DNA of 44,618 nt, from NCBI GenBank assembly GCA_032718475.1, contig JAUCBJ010006425.1, forward strand, positions 1 through 44,618, read 5' to 3'. Positions 1 through 11,310 of this stretch are shown piece by piece. Position 1 is the stretch's first letter, and every line of letters starts with the position of its first letter. The notes under the pieces are model-generated. The model was given only the letters and a program-made list of their open reading frames with translations, searched no databases and was not told the DNA's origin. Source of the stretch: Nemertoderma westbladi. Taxonomy: Eukaryota; Xenacoelomorpha; Nemertodermatida; Nemertodermatidae. The position numbers and the translations under genes are program-made.

Positions 1-1390
1 CGCATTTGTTTCATTTGAAACAGAAATAAATTCGCATTTGTTTCATTTGAAACATAATTGAATTCGCATTTGTTTCATTTGAAACATAAATAAATTCGCA
101 TTTGTTTCATTTGAAACAGAAATAAATTCGCATTTGTTTCATTTGAAACAGAAATAAATTCGTATTTGTTTCATTTGAAACATAATTAAATTCGCATTTG
201 TTTCATTTGAAACATAAATATATTCGCATTTGTTTCATTTGAAACAGAAATAAATTCGCATTTGTTTCATTTGAAACAGAAATAAATTCGCATTTGTTTC
301 ATTTGAAACATAATTAAATTCGCATTTGTTTCATTTGAAACATAAATAAATTCGCATTTGTTTCATTTGAAACAGAATTAAATTCGCATTTGTTTCATTT
401 GAAACAAATATAAATTCGCATTAGTTTCATTTCAAACATAAATAAATTCGCATTTGTTTCATTTGAAACAGAAATAAATTCGCATTTGTTTCATTTGAAA
501 CAGAAATAAATTCGCATTTGTTTCATTTGAAACAAATATAAATTCGCATTTGTTTCATTTCAAACATAAATAAATTCGCATTTGTTTCATTTGAAACATA
601 AATAAATTCGCATTTGTTTCATTTGAAACATAATTAAATTCGCATTTGTTTCATTTGAAACAGAATTAAATTCGCATTTGTTTCATTTGAAACAAATATA
701 AATTCGCATTTGTTTCATTTCAAACATAAATAAATTCGCATTTGTTTCATTTGAAACAGAAATAAATTCGCATTTGTTTCATTTGAAACAGAAATAAATT
801 CGCATTTGTTTCATTTGAAACAGAAATAAATTCGCATTTGTTTCATTTGAAACATAATTAAATTCGCATTTGTTTCATTTGAAACAGAAATAAATTCGCA
901 TTTGTTTCATTTGAAACATAATTAAATTCGCATTTGTTTCATTTGAAACAGAAATAAATTCGCATTTGTTTCATTTGAAACATAATTAAATTCGCATTTG
1001 TTTCATTTGAAACATAAATAAATTCGCATTTGTTTCATTTGAAACAGAAATAAATTCGCATTTGTTTCATTTGAAACATAATTAAATTCGTATTTGTTTC
1101 ATTTGAAACAGAAATAAATTCGTATTTGTTTCATTTGAAACAGAAATAAATTCGCATTTGTTTCATTTGAAACATAATTAAATTCGCATTTGTTTCATTT
1201 GAAACAGAATTAAATTCGCATTTGTTTCATTTGAAACATAATTAAATTCGTATTTGTTTCATTTGAAACAGAAATAATTCGCATTTGTTTCATTTGAAAC
1301 ATAATTAAATTCGCATTTGTTTCATTTGAAACAGAATTAAATTCGCATTTGTTTCATTTGAAACAGAATTAAATTCGTATTTGTTTCATT
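1..1390. repeat. 32-bp palindromic minisatellite, about 43 copies
   Basis: Head-to-tail 32-bp units run from the window edge, so the array is truncated on the left. Each unit has a conserved core, TGTTTCATTTGAAACA, a 7-bp inverted repeat around TT, and a variable A/T-rich linker (mostly AGAAATAAAT, ATAATTAAAT or ATAAATAAAT). Variants include C-to-T in the first triplet (CGCATTT to CGTATTT), a TTCAAA variant that breaks the palindrome, and a one-base-shorter copy near 1270. No coding signal. Confidence 0.97.
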
Positions 1391-2250
1391 CAAATTAAAT
1401 TGATGGTACGGGGCATGGCTGCGTGGTGTATCAATATTACCTCAAAAATATATCACTAATTTTATAACAGTTTTACTTGACTCTTAATATTTAGGGAATC
1501 CCCGTTGTTTAGGATGTTCCCAATCCCCATTGTTTAGGATGTTCCCAATCCCCATTGTTTAAGATGTTCCCAATCCCCTTAAATTATTTCATTTCACTAG
1601 CATTCCATTGAACGCCATTATTGACGCCAAAGTTTCCCACAACTCTCCTACTTTGGTACAATGCAGCTAACTAAATGAGACAAAGTAAATTCTACTAACT
1701 TCTTCGCATTCAATTTAATACAACAGATTTTTTGGCTGTAAATTTAAACAGGGTAGATATATAGTATATAGATCATAGGGGGAGGTATAGATAGCTGTCT
1801 TGGTTTAGGTTGGCAAAGAGTAAAAAAAGTGCTGTATTCATCCTTGGGAATTAGTGTGGAATACTCCCTTCCATGCAGGTAGAGCCAAAGGTGAAGAGCC
1901 CTTGGTACACACCGGTGTTTCGTGGATCAGGTTAACGGATAACTTTATATGAGGCCCTACATATAGAAAACAAATGCGCTTTATTTTCACGACGACCTCG
2001 GAATATGTTGCCGATACAACGATTGTTAGCGAACGAGGTAAATTACAGTAGGCCTACAGTATAAATCAAAGGGCCATAAACAATTGAAAATATGAAAAAA
2101 TGAGTAACGAAAATACAGTACCTAACGAAGTAAAATACATATTTCTTATAAATATTTGCATTTATAAAAATAAAAAGCATTTTGAATTGATTTATATTTA
2201 CATTTTTATCTCACTACCCTATCATATCAATGTCCAACTAAAGTTAATGT
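1391..2250. other. Intergenic, with a short 25-bp tandem repeat
   Basis: No coding signal. A 25-bp unit (AATCCCCATTGTTTAGGATG followed by TTCCC) is repeated about three times at 1497-1577. The rest is AT-rich sequence with one GTAGGCCTAC near 2048. Confidence 0.6.
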
Positions 2251-2380
2251 AACAAAGTTAGTGTGACACGAGCGGGGCCTTCGTGAAGCAAAAGCTGCAA
2301 GTAATCTTAGCGAAAACTATAATTATACTATGGCTAGTTATATATTGGCTTCCGACAATTATGGCTTCCGTCACACACAC

Positions 2381-2727
2381 TGACACCCCACCCCCCCCCC
2401 CCCCCCAGACACGCAAAAATTGTTGTTGCTTCTCAAACACAAACACTTTTGTTGCGCAATGTTTCTGAGTGTGGCCAGCAACTTATTGCTGACCACCCTC
2501 ACAAGGATCAACTTTTGTTTCAGAAATAGGGATGTGAGTTTTCCGAACATATGAGATAGGCGAAAAAAGGGGGTACTTTCATGTTACCCTTCCCCCCATT
2601 CCTGTTACCCCTCCCCCCCCCAGTCATGTTACCCCCCCCCCCCCAGTCATGTTACCCCCCATTCCTGTTACCCTCGCAGTGCTGTTAACCCCCATTCCTG
2701 TTAACCCCCCCCCCCCCCCCCCCCCCC
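2381..2727. repeat. C-rich low-complexity block
   Basis: Poly-C tracts of 16 (2391-2406), 13 (2632-2644) and 23 bases (2705-2727) alternate with repeats of the type CATGTTACCCC and ATTCCTGTTACCC between 2580 and 2705. The small ORFs across it are consequences of the C tracts and are not supported as genes. Confidence 0.85.
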
Positions 2728-2767
2728 ATCACAGAAAATGATTCATGTTAGTAACCATTTTAGTTGT

Positions 2768-2900
2768 CAATTGAGGGAAAGGAGCAGGTTACCGAGACGG
2801 GTTTTTCTTACCAAAACAATAAACGATGTTGTTACCAATTGAGAGACGGAGGACGGAGCAGGTTACAGAGATGGATTTTTCTAACCAAAACACAAAAAAG
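2768..2900. repeat. Duplicated dispersed repeat, related to 29866-29985
   Basis: Two tandem diverged copies contain GGAGCAGGTTAC, then a T-rich stretch, then ACCAAAACA (first about 2782-2825, second about 2850-2895). The reverse complement occurs, again as two copies, at about 29866-29985 (for example GTAACCTGCTCC). It is therefore a dispersed family present in opposite orientation at two sites 27 kb apart. Confidence 0.7.
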
Positions 2901-3019
2901 GCACAACTCGGACAAATTGCAACAGAAATTAATTTAATATTTTCTAGGCCCAAATTTTATGCTTATCATCTTATCCAAATTCGGCCAAAATCGGGTTGTT
3001 GGAACTTGGTTATAAAGAC

Positions 3020-4090
3020 CATTTCACCCATGGCAACAGAAAGTCATATATAAATCACCTCTTCCCTATAATCCTACGGAATTCTAACCTCGACCTAGCC
3101 CACCAAAATCATTCTCGAAGAATCCGATGGGTACGGTACTTTTTGAAACCCGGTTCATGGCAACAATGAGAAATACATCGCCAAACTTAATTGTACAGTG
3201 AATTTATGAAATTTTGGAAACGTATCCGTATTACGTGTTCCCAATGTTGCAAAACTAGGAAACGTTGGAATTATATTGTCTTTAAGCATAATTGTTCTTT
3301 TTTAGATGCGGCATTAAAGTGAAATAGCAGTTGGCCTGTAGCCTAGGTAATAAGAAAATAATATCACCTATAATCTTACTTCACACCAAATATGGTTACT
3401 ATCATTTTAAATAGAAACCAATTCGGGATCAAGTACCTCGCATGTTGCCATATTCAGACCTTAATTTTCCAGTCAATAATGTCTTTTCTAGTTACCATTG
3501 CAACCAAAAATATTATTTAATATGTGGAATTTCTATCTGAAACATTTTATATGTTCTTCAGATGCATATCAATATGGTACATAGTCAACGTTCATGATCA
3601 AAAGCGAAGTGATTATTCTGTTGTTACCATAGCAACGGGCAGATTTTATTATTTATGTAGTTTCAGTAACATATTTCGTATTTTATTGACATTAGAAGTT
3701 TATCATATTAAAGATTACTGAAAAAACTTCTGAGGAATCTGCTGCAGCAATTTTATTTAAAAAAGTCTTGAATTTTGACCATAGCAACGAGAGTTTTGAT
3801 CCTAATTCGGGAGTGACTTGTCGGGTGAGTTACAAGTGACAGTGACTTGTACTCCAAATTCGATTTTTTTTTTGTACATTTCAGTATTCAGTATTTTGTA
3901 GCATATGAGACTCTGTAGAAAATTACAAAATTATTTTCGAATTACATTTATATACTTAGCAACTAAATATTTCCTTAGCAACCGGCGACTTTTAGTACCA
4001 ACATTGCGTTTTTCAAAGTTTCCTTGGCAACGTTAAATTTTGTATAGCAACAGCGTGTTAGCTTAGCAACGAGTAGTACTAAGGCAAAGA
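3020..4090. repeat. Degenerate repeats with recurring CATGGCAAC / TAGCAAC motif
   Basis: Non-coding AT-rich DNA in which variants of CCATGGCAAC or CTTAGCAAC recur about a dozen times (for example near 3029, 3157, 3497, 3630, 3781, 3957, 3976, 4022, 4046, 4062). Two are full inverted repeats resembling RFX X-boxes: GTTACCATTGCAAC at 3491-3504 and GTTACCATAGCAAC at 3623-3636. The simplest reading is an old, heavily diverged repeat family. A regulatory role is not shown. Confidence 0.5.
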
Positions 4091-4636
4091 CAATACAGTA
4101 CTAAGTATTTAGAAGCGCTACATCAACGATGAGTCATACTTATTAATGACGAGTTTTCTATAGTAATATCGAGTTTACAATGCTTAATGATGGTTTCTCA
4201 AAAACAGTCGAATTACAAATTATGCAGCACATGCTCTGAAACAAAATGTGAAGAAATGATATGAAACTGTATATAATTTCTGGAAAAATGTCACCGAAAT
4301 TTCCGAAATTTTCCTCATGAAATTTCCTTACATTTCCGGACTCACCTATTCAGAAAAAAGTTGCAGCGACACAAGTTGCTCCGCCTGAAGGAGCCTATCT
4401 AATGTTATACCATAAAACAAGAATCGAAAGAATCAATTTTTGTCATTATTTTTAAATGAACGAAATTCAATTGTGTATAGAGTTTTTCACAATTAGGCAT
4501 GTTTTAGCGACGAAATATTTCTAGAACTATTACAATAGGTAGCTAGCTAATTTTTATAATGAAACTGAAACTCAACAACAATGTAACTGTAGTATAGGTA
4601 ACTATAACGTAAACTACCAAAAATCCACATCCAAGT

Positions 4637-5653
4637 ATGTCTCGAATTCGATGCAATAATCGTCGACTACTAGAAGCAGGGCAAACCGCGGAGGAAAAGA
4701 GAACTGAAATCCTGAAAAGATATTACATAGGTCAGGAACTGGAAAGACTTTCCGAAGACCTGGAAAGTTCATCATTTTGGGTTGTTTCCGCCGAGATGGT
4801 GTTAGAGGCCAACCTCTTAGAATTATCACTAGGAAAACGAATTTTAACTAAAAATTGTAAAAAGATAGAAAGTAGGCCTACAGACACTTATAATTCGCTG
4901 TCATATGTGCCATTTCGCACAATGTTTAGATTTGACAAAAAGGAGGACGAAAGAAGGAGGACAGAAGACAGAAGTGCGACGCCGACGAATTGGGCAATTG
5001 TTCACTGGTTATGTAAAGTATTTGGAAGTTACCCCCTCGAGGTGTATAGAACGAATCGATGCGATCGCGCATACCTTGAATTAGAAGGGATGAAATATCT
5101 TCAACCAGGCCTTGGTGGTGGACTTGTAATCTATCAGGAGTTTAAGAAAGAGAAACAAATTTATTTCATACACGCCGCTGATAAAGATGATGTTGACATT
5201 CTGTTCAACTTCTTTGAGAAATACAACACAAGTACCAAGAAATCATATCAGTTGGTTAAGGAAGGACTCATATACCTGTACAAAAAGGAAAAGATGAAAC
5301 CGTTTTGGGGCGAAATGATCTACAATCTGAAGAACCGAATGGAGTTGAGATTGACCCCAAGCATAGAGAAGCCTGAAATTCGAGTACAATTTGTAAAGGT
5401 ATACGACCTAGAAACGTTTGTAGCAGCACCTCTTACACGAGAGGAAGATACCCTTAATGGTTGTTTGATGATAACATCTGGGATTAGGTTGAGAAATTCG
5501 GGTCAGAGTCGAATTCAAGGTATGTACAATCTCTTAGGCTGGAAGAGCAAGCAGGTCATCAAGGATATCTGGTTTGAAAGTGTAGCAGAAAGGGATGAAT
5601 GGCTGGAAGTTATTTTGGACTATAGTGTTGATTCCATTACTATCAGTGAATGA
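4637..5653 (+). CDS. Unidentified 338-residue protein, possible C-terminal PH-like domain
   Basis: One open frame of 338 codons from an ATG to TGA with no intron needed. I do not recognise the family. The N-terminal part (about residues 15-50) is charged and probably helical. Residues about 205-335 alternate beta-like hydrophobic segments (GLIYLYKKEK, MELRLTP, IRVQFVKVYDL, GCLMITSGIRL) and end in an amphipathic stretch, DIWFESVAERDEWLEVIL. That pattern is typical of the last strand and C-terminal helix of pleckstrin-homology domains (W in the final helix). No signal peptide or membrane segment is visible. It has no conserved neighbour, so context gives no clue. It could be a lineage-specific gene, a terminal exon of a larger gene, or a retrocopy. 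Open length and the lack of strong low complexity favour real coding; the PH assignment is inference. Confidence 0.6.
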   Translation: MSRIRCNNRRLLEAGQTAEEKRTEILKRYYIGQELERLSEDLESSSFWVVSAEMVLEANLLELSLGKRILTKNCKKIESRPTDTYNSLSYVPFRTMFRFDKKEDERRRTEDRSATPTNWAIVHWLCKVFGSYPLEVYRTNRCDRAYLELEGMKYLQPGLGGGLVIYQEFKKEKQIYFIHAADKDDVDILFNFFEKYNTSTKKSYQLVKEGLIYLYKKEKMKPFWGEMIYNLKNRMELRLTPSIEKPEIRVQFVKVYDLETFVAAPLTREEDTLNGCLMITSGIRLRNSGQSRIQGMYNLLGWKSKQVIKDIWFESVAERDEWLEVILDYSVDSITISE

Positions 5654-6369
5654 TCAACAGTATTAAATTATTTGCTACCTTTTCATAAAAAATTATAAGA
5701 ATAATATTATATCTGAATCAACTGAAAATTTTTAAGAATTACGTAGCCTGTAATTAAACTAACTCATTCCTGTCTAATTGACTTTGTCTGTATTCTCTAT
5801 GAAAAATAATCGCAATATATATACAAATGAAATGTAATTGTTAATTAATAATACTTTATTAAAATAATGTTTTTCCACTCATTATACGAATTTAGTCTTA
5901 TATTAAACAATAATTCAATAATTCTAATATATTCAAACAAGTTAAATTATAGTTAGAACTGCGGTCAGGTCAGCCTCCTCCGCCAATCCCGCAGCATGAA
6001 TGTTTTACTTACTGAAGTACACCTCTGCCAGGTATCTGCAAAAAAATTATAAACAATGAAATGGGAGAAGGACTTCACAACGCCCCCTAACAGCAGACAG
6101 GATAACTGCAAAGCTGCCTTTGGTGTAGTAGACCTCTGCCAAGTATCAGTGGCTCACAACTACCAGTAATGAAAACAAAGAGCAGGACAGAAAACAAAGA
6201 ACAGGGCAAAATACAAAGAAGTCAAGGCAGAAAACAAAGAGCAGGGCAGGACGGAAGGATTCCGAACTTTGCTCGACCATGAAAATAATATCATCCCGGA
6301 TTGGCGTCAGACAAAGTCATACATACATGTACGCAATATAATAAATAGTTAGTATACTGTGAGGCTTTA
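5654..6369. other. AT-rich intergenic with short repeats
   Basis: No coding signal. CCTCTGCCAGGTATC near 6024 recurs as CCTCTGCCAAGTATC near 6131. Between about 6173 and 6255 a degenerate unit containing AAAACAAAGAGCAGG recurs about four times. These look like dispersed-repeat fragments. Confidence 0.45.
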
Positions 6370-6370
6370 T

Positions 6371-6465
6371 AGGCCCGTTTCCGCGAGATTTTTTTATGTG
6401 CGGTTTCTGAGCCTTTTTTAAGCTGTATTTCGAGATTTCAAAAAAAGCCGCGCGGAAACGGGCCT
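6371..6465. mobile_element. Short MITE-like hairpin element
   Basis: A 95-bp segment is bounded by perfect 15-bp terminal inverted repeats, AGGCCCGTTTCCGCG (6371-6385) and its reverse complement (6451-6465). There is no coding capacity. A related end (AAGGCCCGTTTATACAC) occurs at 12766. No convincing target-site duplication is visible, so the superfamily is unassigned. Confidence 0.65.
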
Positions 6466-7689
6466 TAGTTTTTTATAAAATGCTAACAATGCGAAAGTTA
6501 GGAGGACCATGTAAATAAAGTTAATTACGGTCAGTGGTTTTCATAAAGGACTAAATGTTAGGATTATAGTTATATGTTCTTCCCAATGAGGTCGCTATAG
6601 GAAACATAGAATCTGTGCATTTTTTCTCATAAGTTGCGATTTGGCGAAAGTGGGATCATACCCTTTTGACCTCAAAAATATATAAATTTGACATTGAGGA
6701 TTCATTTTCTGAGTGGTGTTAGCACTATTTTGGTGTTATCACTTTGTATAGAAACTTCTCACTTAAAGTTAGCGTGCTAGGTAATTCGTAAACACACACA
6801 CCCCCACCTATACGGGTTAACTATGGATTCTGTGGACAAGCTCACAACCAAGGGATCTGTGGACGTACTTATTTATTAAATATCTAGAGAACTATCCAAT
6901 GAAAATCCTTCAAATTTTCAAATTAGCTTCCTAATAAGTAATGGGAAATGTTTGCTTTTCAAAATTTAAAATTTTTCCAATATTTCAAAAATCATTTTTT
7001 TACATTCACTGTGCGGACATTGCTTTTGGTGACGTCATAATTATGTGTGTTGTGCCTGAGTGTGTTCAGTGATGTCCACAAACCCCAACTGGGGTCAAGA
7101 CACATACGAAAATTAATGTCCACATTCCACAACTAGTGTAACACATACAGTATATGGGAAAGGAAACTGAAATGCTTTGTTTTTATGCAACTTCATGGAT
7201 ATGATTCTAGTAATTGGACTACTTGGTCGGGTCAGTCCATAGAGATAATGTTCTTTTATTGTTTTTATACACTCGTGAATAATTATTGTAAAAGTTAATA
7301 TTTTCCTATTAGTTACCTAAGGACTACTTGTGGTACAAGTTTCCTTAGTTTACTCAGTTACTATAACAATGGGTTTTCACTTAGTCGATAGCGATAGCGC
7401 TGAACAATCCCGCCTGTAAAGCAATGCATACAAGTTAGCATGTAGCAATTTGTTTTGAAAATACTTGCAGTCTCAAGAAATATACCGTAATACTGCCATC
7501 ACTGCTAAAAATATTATTTTTTTCTGCGGGAAGACTAATTAATTTTAGGTTGTATATAAATACAAATAGAGTGGCGCACAACAATTAATGATATAGCTCT
7601 TATCATTCAATTATATTAATTATGAATTTTATGCTTTAAAATTATTTGGACCCTTCTACAGTACGTATTGTAAGAGCAATAGACGCTAA

Positions 7690-8310
7690 GAATATGTCTT
7701 ATATAATAAATTAACGAGAACACACCGTTCCAAATACTGTCCCTTGCGCACATCTGGGGACATTAGTTTTTGTATTGTTTTTTCTGCAGGCCATACGGTA
7801 TGTAGTTGCAATGGACATTAAGAAATGTTTTTATATATTGACGAAAACACACCGTTCTAAATACTGTCCCTTGCGCACATCTGGGGACATTAGTTTTTGT
7901 ATTGTTTTTTCTGCAGGCCATACGGTATGTAGTTGCAATGGACATTAAGAAATGTTTTTATATATTGACGAAATCACACCGTTCTAAATACTGTCCATTG
8001 CGCACATCTGGGGACATTAGTTTTTGTATTGTTTTTTCTGCAGGCCATACGGTATGTAGTTGCAATGGACATTAAGACATTTTTTTATATATTGACGAAA
8101 ACACACCGTTCTAAATACTGTCCCTTGCGCACATCTGGGGACATTAGTTTTTTTAGTGCTTGGAGTATTATAATAGGCCCTACGTATAGTTGCAATGAAT
8201 GTTAAGAATATTTAATATATTTAGCAAAAACATACCATTGAAAATACTGTCCTTTACGCACATCTGGGGACATTGGTTTTTCTATAGGTGAGATAGGCTC
8301 TACGTGAACC
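7690..8310. repeat. Left-arm tandem array, about 120-bp units
   Basis: About five units contain ACTGTCCCTTGCGCACATCT then GGGGACATTAG, a TTTTTGTATTG segment, CTGCAGGCCATACGGTATG and TTGCAATGGACATTAAG. The two innermost units (8150-8310) are more diverged. The inverted counterpart lies at 9030-9560. Confidence 0.85.
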
Positions 8311-8583
8311 ATGTCCTGGAATATAGTGTCGTCATACAGGCACCTGACCCCCCCCCCCCAGGGTTTTTTCTAAATTCTGTATGTTAGGGAAATTTCTAAA
8401 TGAAAATAGCGATTTATAAATTTTTATACTTGTTTAGAAATTGGTCACATAGAGACTAACCAATTCGCGCGGGAAGGTTTTAAACTTTACATGCATTTAA
8501 CTCAGAATATTATTTCTCATTTTTTCCTTCACTCAAAACCTATCTACACCGTCATTTTTTAATGAATTCGTTTGAAATTTTCA

Positions 8584-9025
8584 GTGAATAATCAACTAAG
8601 GAAGGTCGATGACTTCCAGTACCTTGGATCATGGATAGAGTAGCAAAAAGGACATACAAGTTAGGAAAGCAAAGGCTTGGCTAGCTCTATCAAAAATGGA
8701 TACCATCTGGAAATCAGATCTCTCCAGGCACCTGAAGACTAAGTTCTTTCGAGCCACAGTGGAAAGTGTATTTTTATACGGGGGTAAGACCTGGACACTG
8801 ACGAAATCACTTTAACAACGAATTGATGGATGCTACACAAGACTTCTAAGGGCAGCCCTAAACATCAGCTGGAGACAACACATGACAAACGCCGAGCTTT
8901 ATGGTACAATACCACCTGTATCAACCACCCTCCGTGAACGCTCGACCTAGTAGTAGTTGGAGAATCGGGAATCCTGGAAGGATCTCATTTCCCCTGTCCG
9001 AGTTTGCCCGACCTAGTAGTAGTAG
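8584..9025 (+). pseudogene. Truncated LINE 3' end (reverse transcriptase C-terminal region)
   Basis: The plus strand reads, with in-frame stops, as the C-terminal part of an endonuclease-reverse transcriptase ORF: FQYLGSWIE, then KAWLALSKMDTIWKSDLSRH, LKTKFFRATVESVFLYGGKT, WTLTKS, RIDGCYTRLLRAALNISWRQ and LYGTIPPVSTTLRERS. This is characteristic of a non-LTR retrotransposon family common in marine invertebrates. Stops occur near 8640 and 8814, and the 5' part is missing. Two CCTAGTAGTAGT-type tails (8946 and 9010) suggest one 3' end fused to a second short fragment. It lies in the loop of the foldback element, so it probably inserted there. Confidence 0.85.
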
Positions 9026-9029
9026 CATT

Positions 9030-9560
9030 CATTGCAACTATACGTAGGGCCTATTATAATACTCCCAGCACTACAAAAACTAATGTCCCCAGATGTGCGC
9101 AAGGGACAGTATTTAGAATGGTGTGATTTCGTCAATATATAAAAACATTTCTTAATGTCCATTGCAACTACATACCGTATGGCCTGCAGAAAAAATAATA
9201 CAAAAACTAATGTCCCCAGATGTGCGCAAGGGACAGTATTTAGAATGGTGTGATTTCGTCAATATATAAAAACATTTCTTAATGTCCATTGCAACTACAT
9301 ACCGTATGGTCTGCAGAAAAACAATACAAAAACTAATGTCCCCAGATGTGCGCAAGGGACAGTATTTGGAACGGTGTGTTCTCGTTAATTTATTAATATT
9401 ATTATATATTCTTAACGTCCATTGCAACTACCTACATAAGTAGAACGTCGGGCATAATATAATACTCTCAGCACTAAAAAACTAATGTCCCCGGATGTGC
9501 GCAAGGGACAGTACACTATTTAAAATGGGTGTGTTTTCGTTAATTTATTATAATGTCTAT
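9030..9560. repeat. Right-arm tandem array, inverted copy of 7690-8310
   Basis: Reverse-complement units carry AATGTCCCCAGATGTGCGCA and AAGGGACAGTATTTAGAA. About four to five copies are present, and the last (9478-9540) is diverged (CCCCGGATG). Confidence 0.85.
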
Positions 9561-10389
9561 TTCCACTACAGTACGTAGAAGGGTCTAAAAAATTAAAGGT
9601 ATAAAATTAATGATATAATTAATATAATTGAATGATGTGAATGTAATTTGAATGATAAGAGTTATATCATATATCGTTGTGCTCCACTTTGTTTGTTTAA
9701 ACATGAATTTAATTAGTGCCCCCGCAGAAAAAAAAAGTAGCAGTGGCCGTATTACGATATTTGTCCACATATTTTTTAAAAGATTTATACATGCTTGTAT
9801 GCATAGTGCATGCGGGATTGTTTAGCACTATCGACTAAGTGAAAATCCATTGTTATAGGAACTGAGGAAAGTTGCACCACAAGGGGTGCTTAGGTAACTC
9901 ATAAGGAAATATTAACTTTTACAATTATTCACGAGTGTATAAAAACAATAAAAAAACATTATCTAGGGATTGCCTGAGCTGCATTGACTCAACGACAGAC
10001 CTGACTAACTAATCCATAAATAATTGAACATAACACATAACATACTTAATTTCAACCACAAACCGGGGTCGTTAAAAATTAAGCTCACTGGGGACATTGT
10101 GACGTCACAAAATGACGTAGATAATGTGTGTATACTTATCACTGTTATAGTGGGGACATCAATATTTACACCCCATACACACCGAACACATACGAGTGCG
10201 GCTTAACACAAACAAAGTGGGGACTGAGCCTAAATACGGTGAAATTTCATATTTAGACTAATTTGGCAATGAAGATTTCGAATTTCCAGTCAGAACGTTC
10301 TGGGGACGTCCCCAGTTCGCGAAAGGTCCCCAGAACGTGGGTATTGTATGGCACTTACGTCCACAGTATGTAGCGTTAACCAGTGCACA

Positions 10390-10955
10390 CCCTCTTGACT
10401 TTTAGAAAACAGCCATAGTATAATTAACAGATGGCTAATGGCTCGCAGTTTTGACTCGTTCCACATTAATTTTGACTCATTAACTTATAAATACATTAAG
10501 TTTGTATTGTACATAGGCAGGTGAGTAGTAGGGCGGTGATTTTTTTACTTTTTTTTTCGATTTCATTGTTCTACCGATGCGCAAAAGTTTCCAAATGGTA
10601 AAAAATGAAGGAAAAAAAAATATCTCTAAATTTCGTAGATATCTTGACGGATCCCAAGGGAGTTGAAATATTGAGCCATCGCGATGCACCATAATGATAT
10701 TTATAGCATTATAACACATTAATGAAATATCAATGACTCAAGAAATAACTTCCTACATGCCTCAAATGTCATCAAATGGGTCCAAACTTAGTTAGATACC
10801 AAAATTATTTTGTTTTTGGGATTAAGGTAAGTAGTGCCACAGATGACCAGAACCTACTCTTTGGCGCAAATGACTCTTATTCTACTGTAAATTATCGTGA
10901 TGGACAACTTTTAGTTCTCGTAACTGCATTAATTGGATGTACCAACATGGTGTGC
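10390..10955. other. Intergenic, no feature seen
   Basis: AT-rich sequence. The short ORFs here show no family resemblance and I regard them as chance. Confidence 0.4.
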
Positions 10956-10959
10956 ATAA

Positions 10960-11020
10960 ATATTTTAGAGTCCATTGACAAATGTGCAACTGGCACATTT
11001 GTCAATGGACTCTAAAATAT
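10960..11020. repeat. Perfect 28-bp inverted repeat (hairpin)
   Basis: Arms 10960-10987 and 10993-11020 are exact reverse complements around the 5-base loop AACTG. Each arm contains GAGTCCATTGACAAATGTGC. It abuts the end of the LINE endonuclease fragment on its right. Confidence 0.95.
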
Positions 11021-11295
11021 CAAACGCGTATTTTTCAGCACTAATTCTATGACTAATATTAACACAAAATATGTCTGTACAATTAATACAAGCATCAGTA
11101 ACTGAATCATTACTTAAATTGCCTAAAACATTACATAATTTATTCTTAAACAACCGTTGCTGGTCGGTCGATGCACGAATAAAATTAATATTACTTTTAC
11201 GGGTAGCAGTGCAAGAATGTTCCCCGACATGTAATGTATCAGTTAATTGTAGCTTTAAGAAAATGGGGCTATGTCCCGATAAATTAGCACCAGAA
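11020..11295 (-). pseudogene. LINE endonuclease-domain fragment
   Basis: The minus strand from about 11295 down to 11020 stays open for about 90 codons and begins GANLSGHSPIFLKLQL. This resembles the S-D-H-x-P-I motif that closes the apurinic-like endonuclease domain of non-LTR retrotransposons, with the catalytic D replaced by G. It continues into an interdomain segment (LFKNKLCNVLGNLSNDSV). There is no start, reverse transcriptase or tail, so it is a dead fragment. Confidence 0.55.
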
Positions 11296-11310
11296 TGAAT
11301 AACACCGGCG

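Larger units (their letters stand above)
6815..10380. mobile_element. Large foldback element with tandem-repeat arms, LINE in the loop
   Basis: A left arm (about 6815-8205) and a right arm (about 9030-10380) match as imperfect inverted repeats. Examples are the AGTCGATAG...GCGGGATTG-type segments at 7382-7415 and 9810-9840, the poly-A-flanked TTATACACTCGTGAATAATT (7266-7285; reverse complement at 9926-9945), and the AT-rich segment 7585-7670 against 9560-9690. The inner part of each arm is a tandem array of about 120-bp units carrying TGCGCACATCTGGGGACATT. Outer ends share GGTTAAC followed by TGTGGAC. No transposase is visible, so it would be non-autonomous. Exact ends and target-site duplication are uncertain. 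Confidence 0.75.

Noticed and set aside
1-1390. CRISPR-like appearance of regularly spaced palindromic 16-mers
   Set aside because: The linkers are near-identical AT variants, not unique spacers, and the host is eukaryotic. This is a minisatellite.
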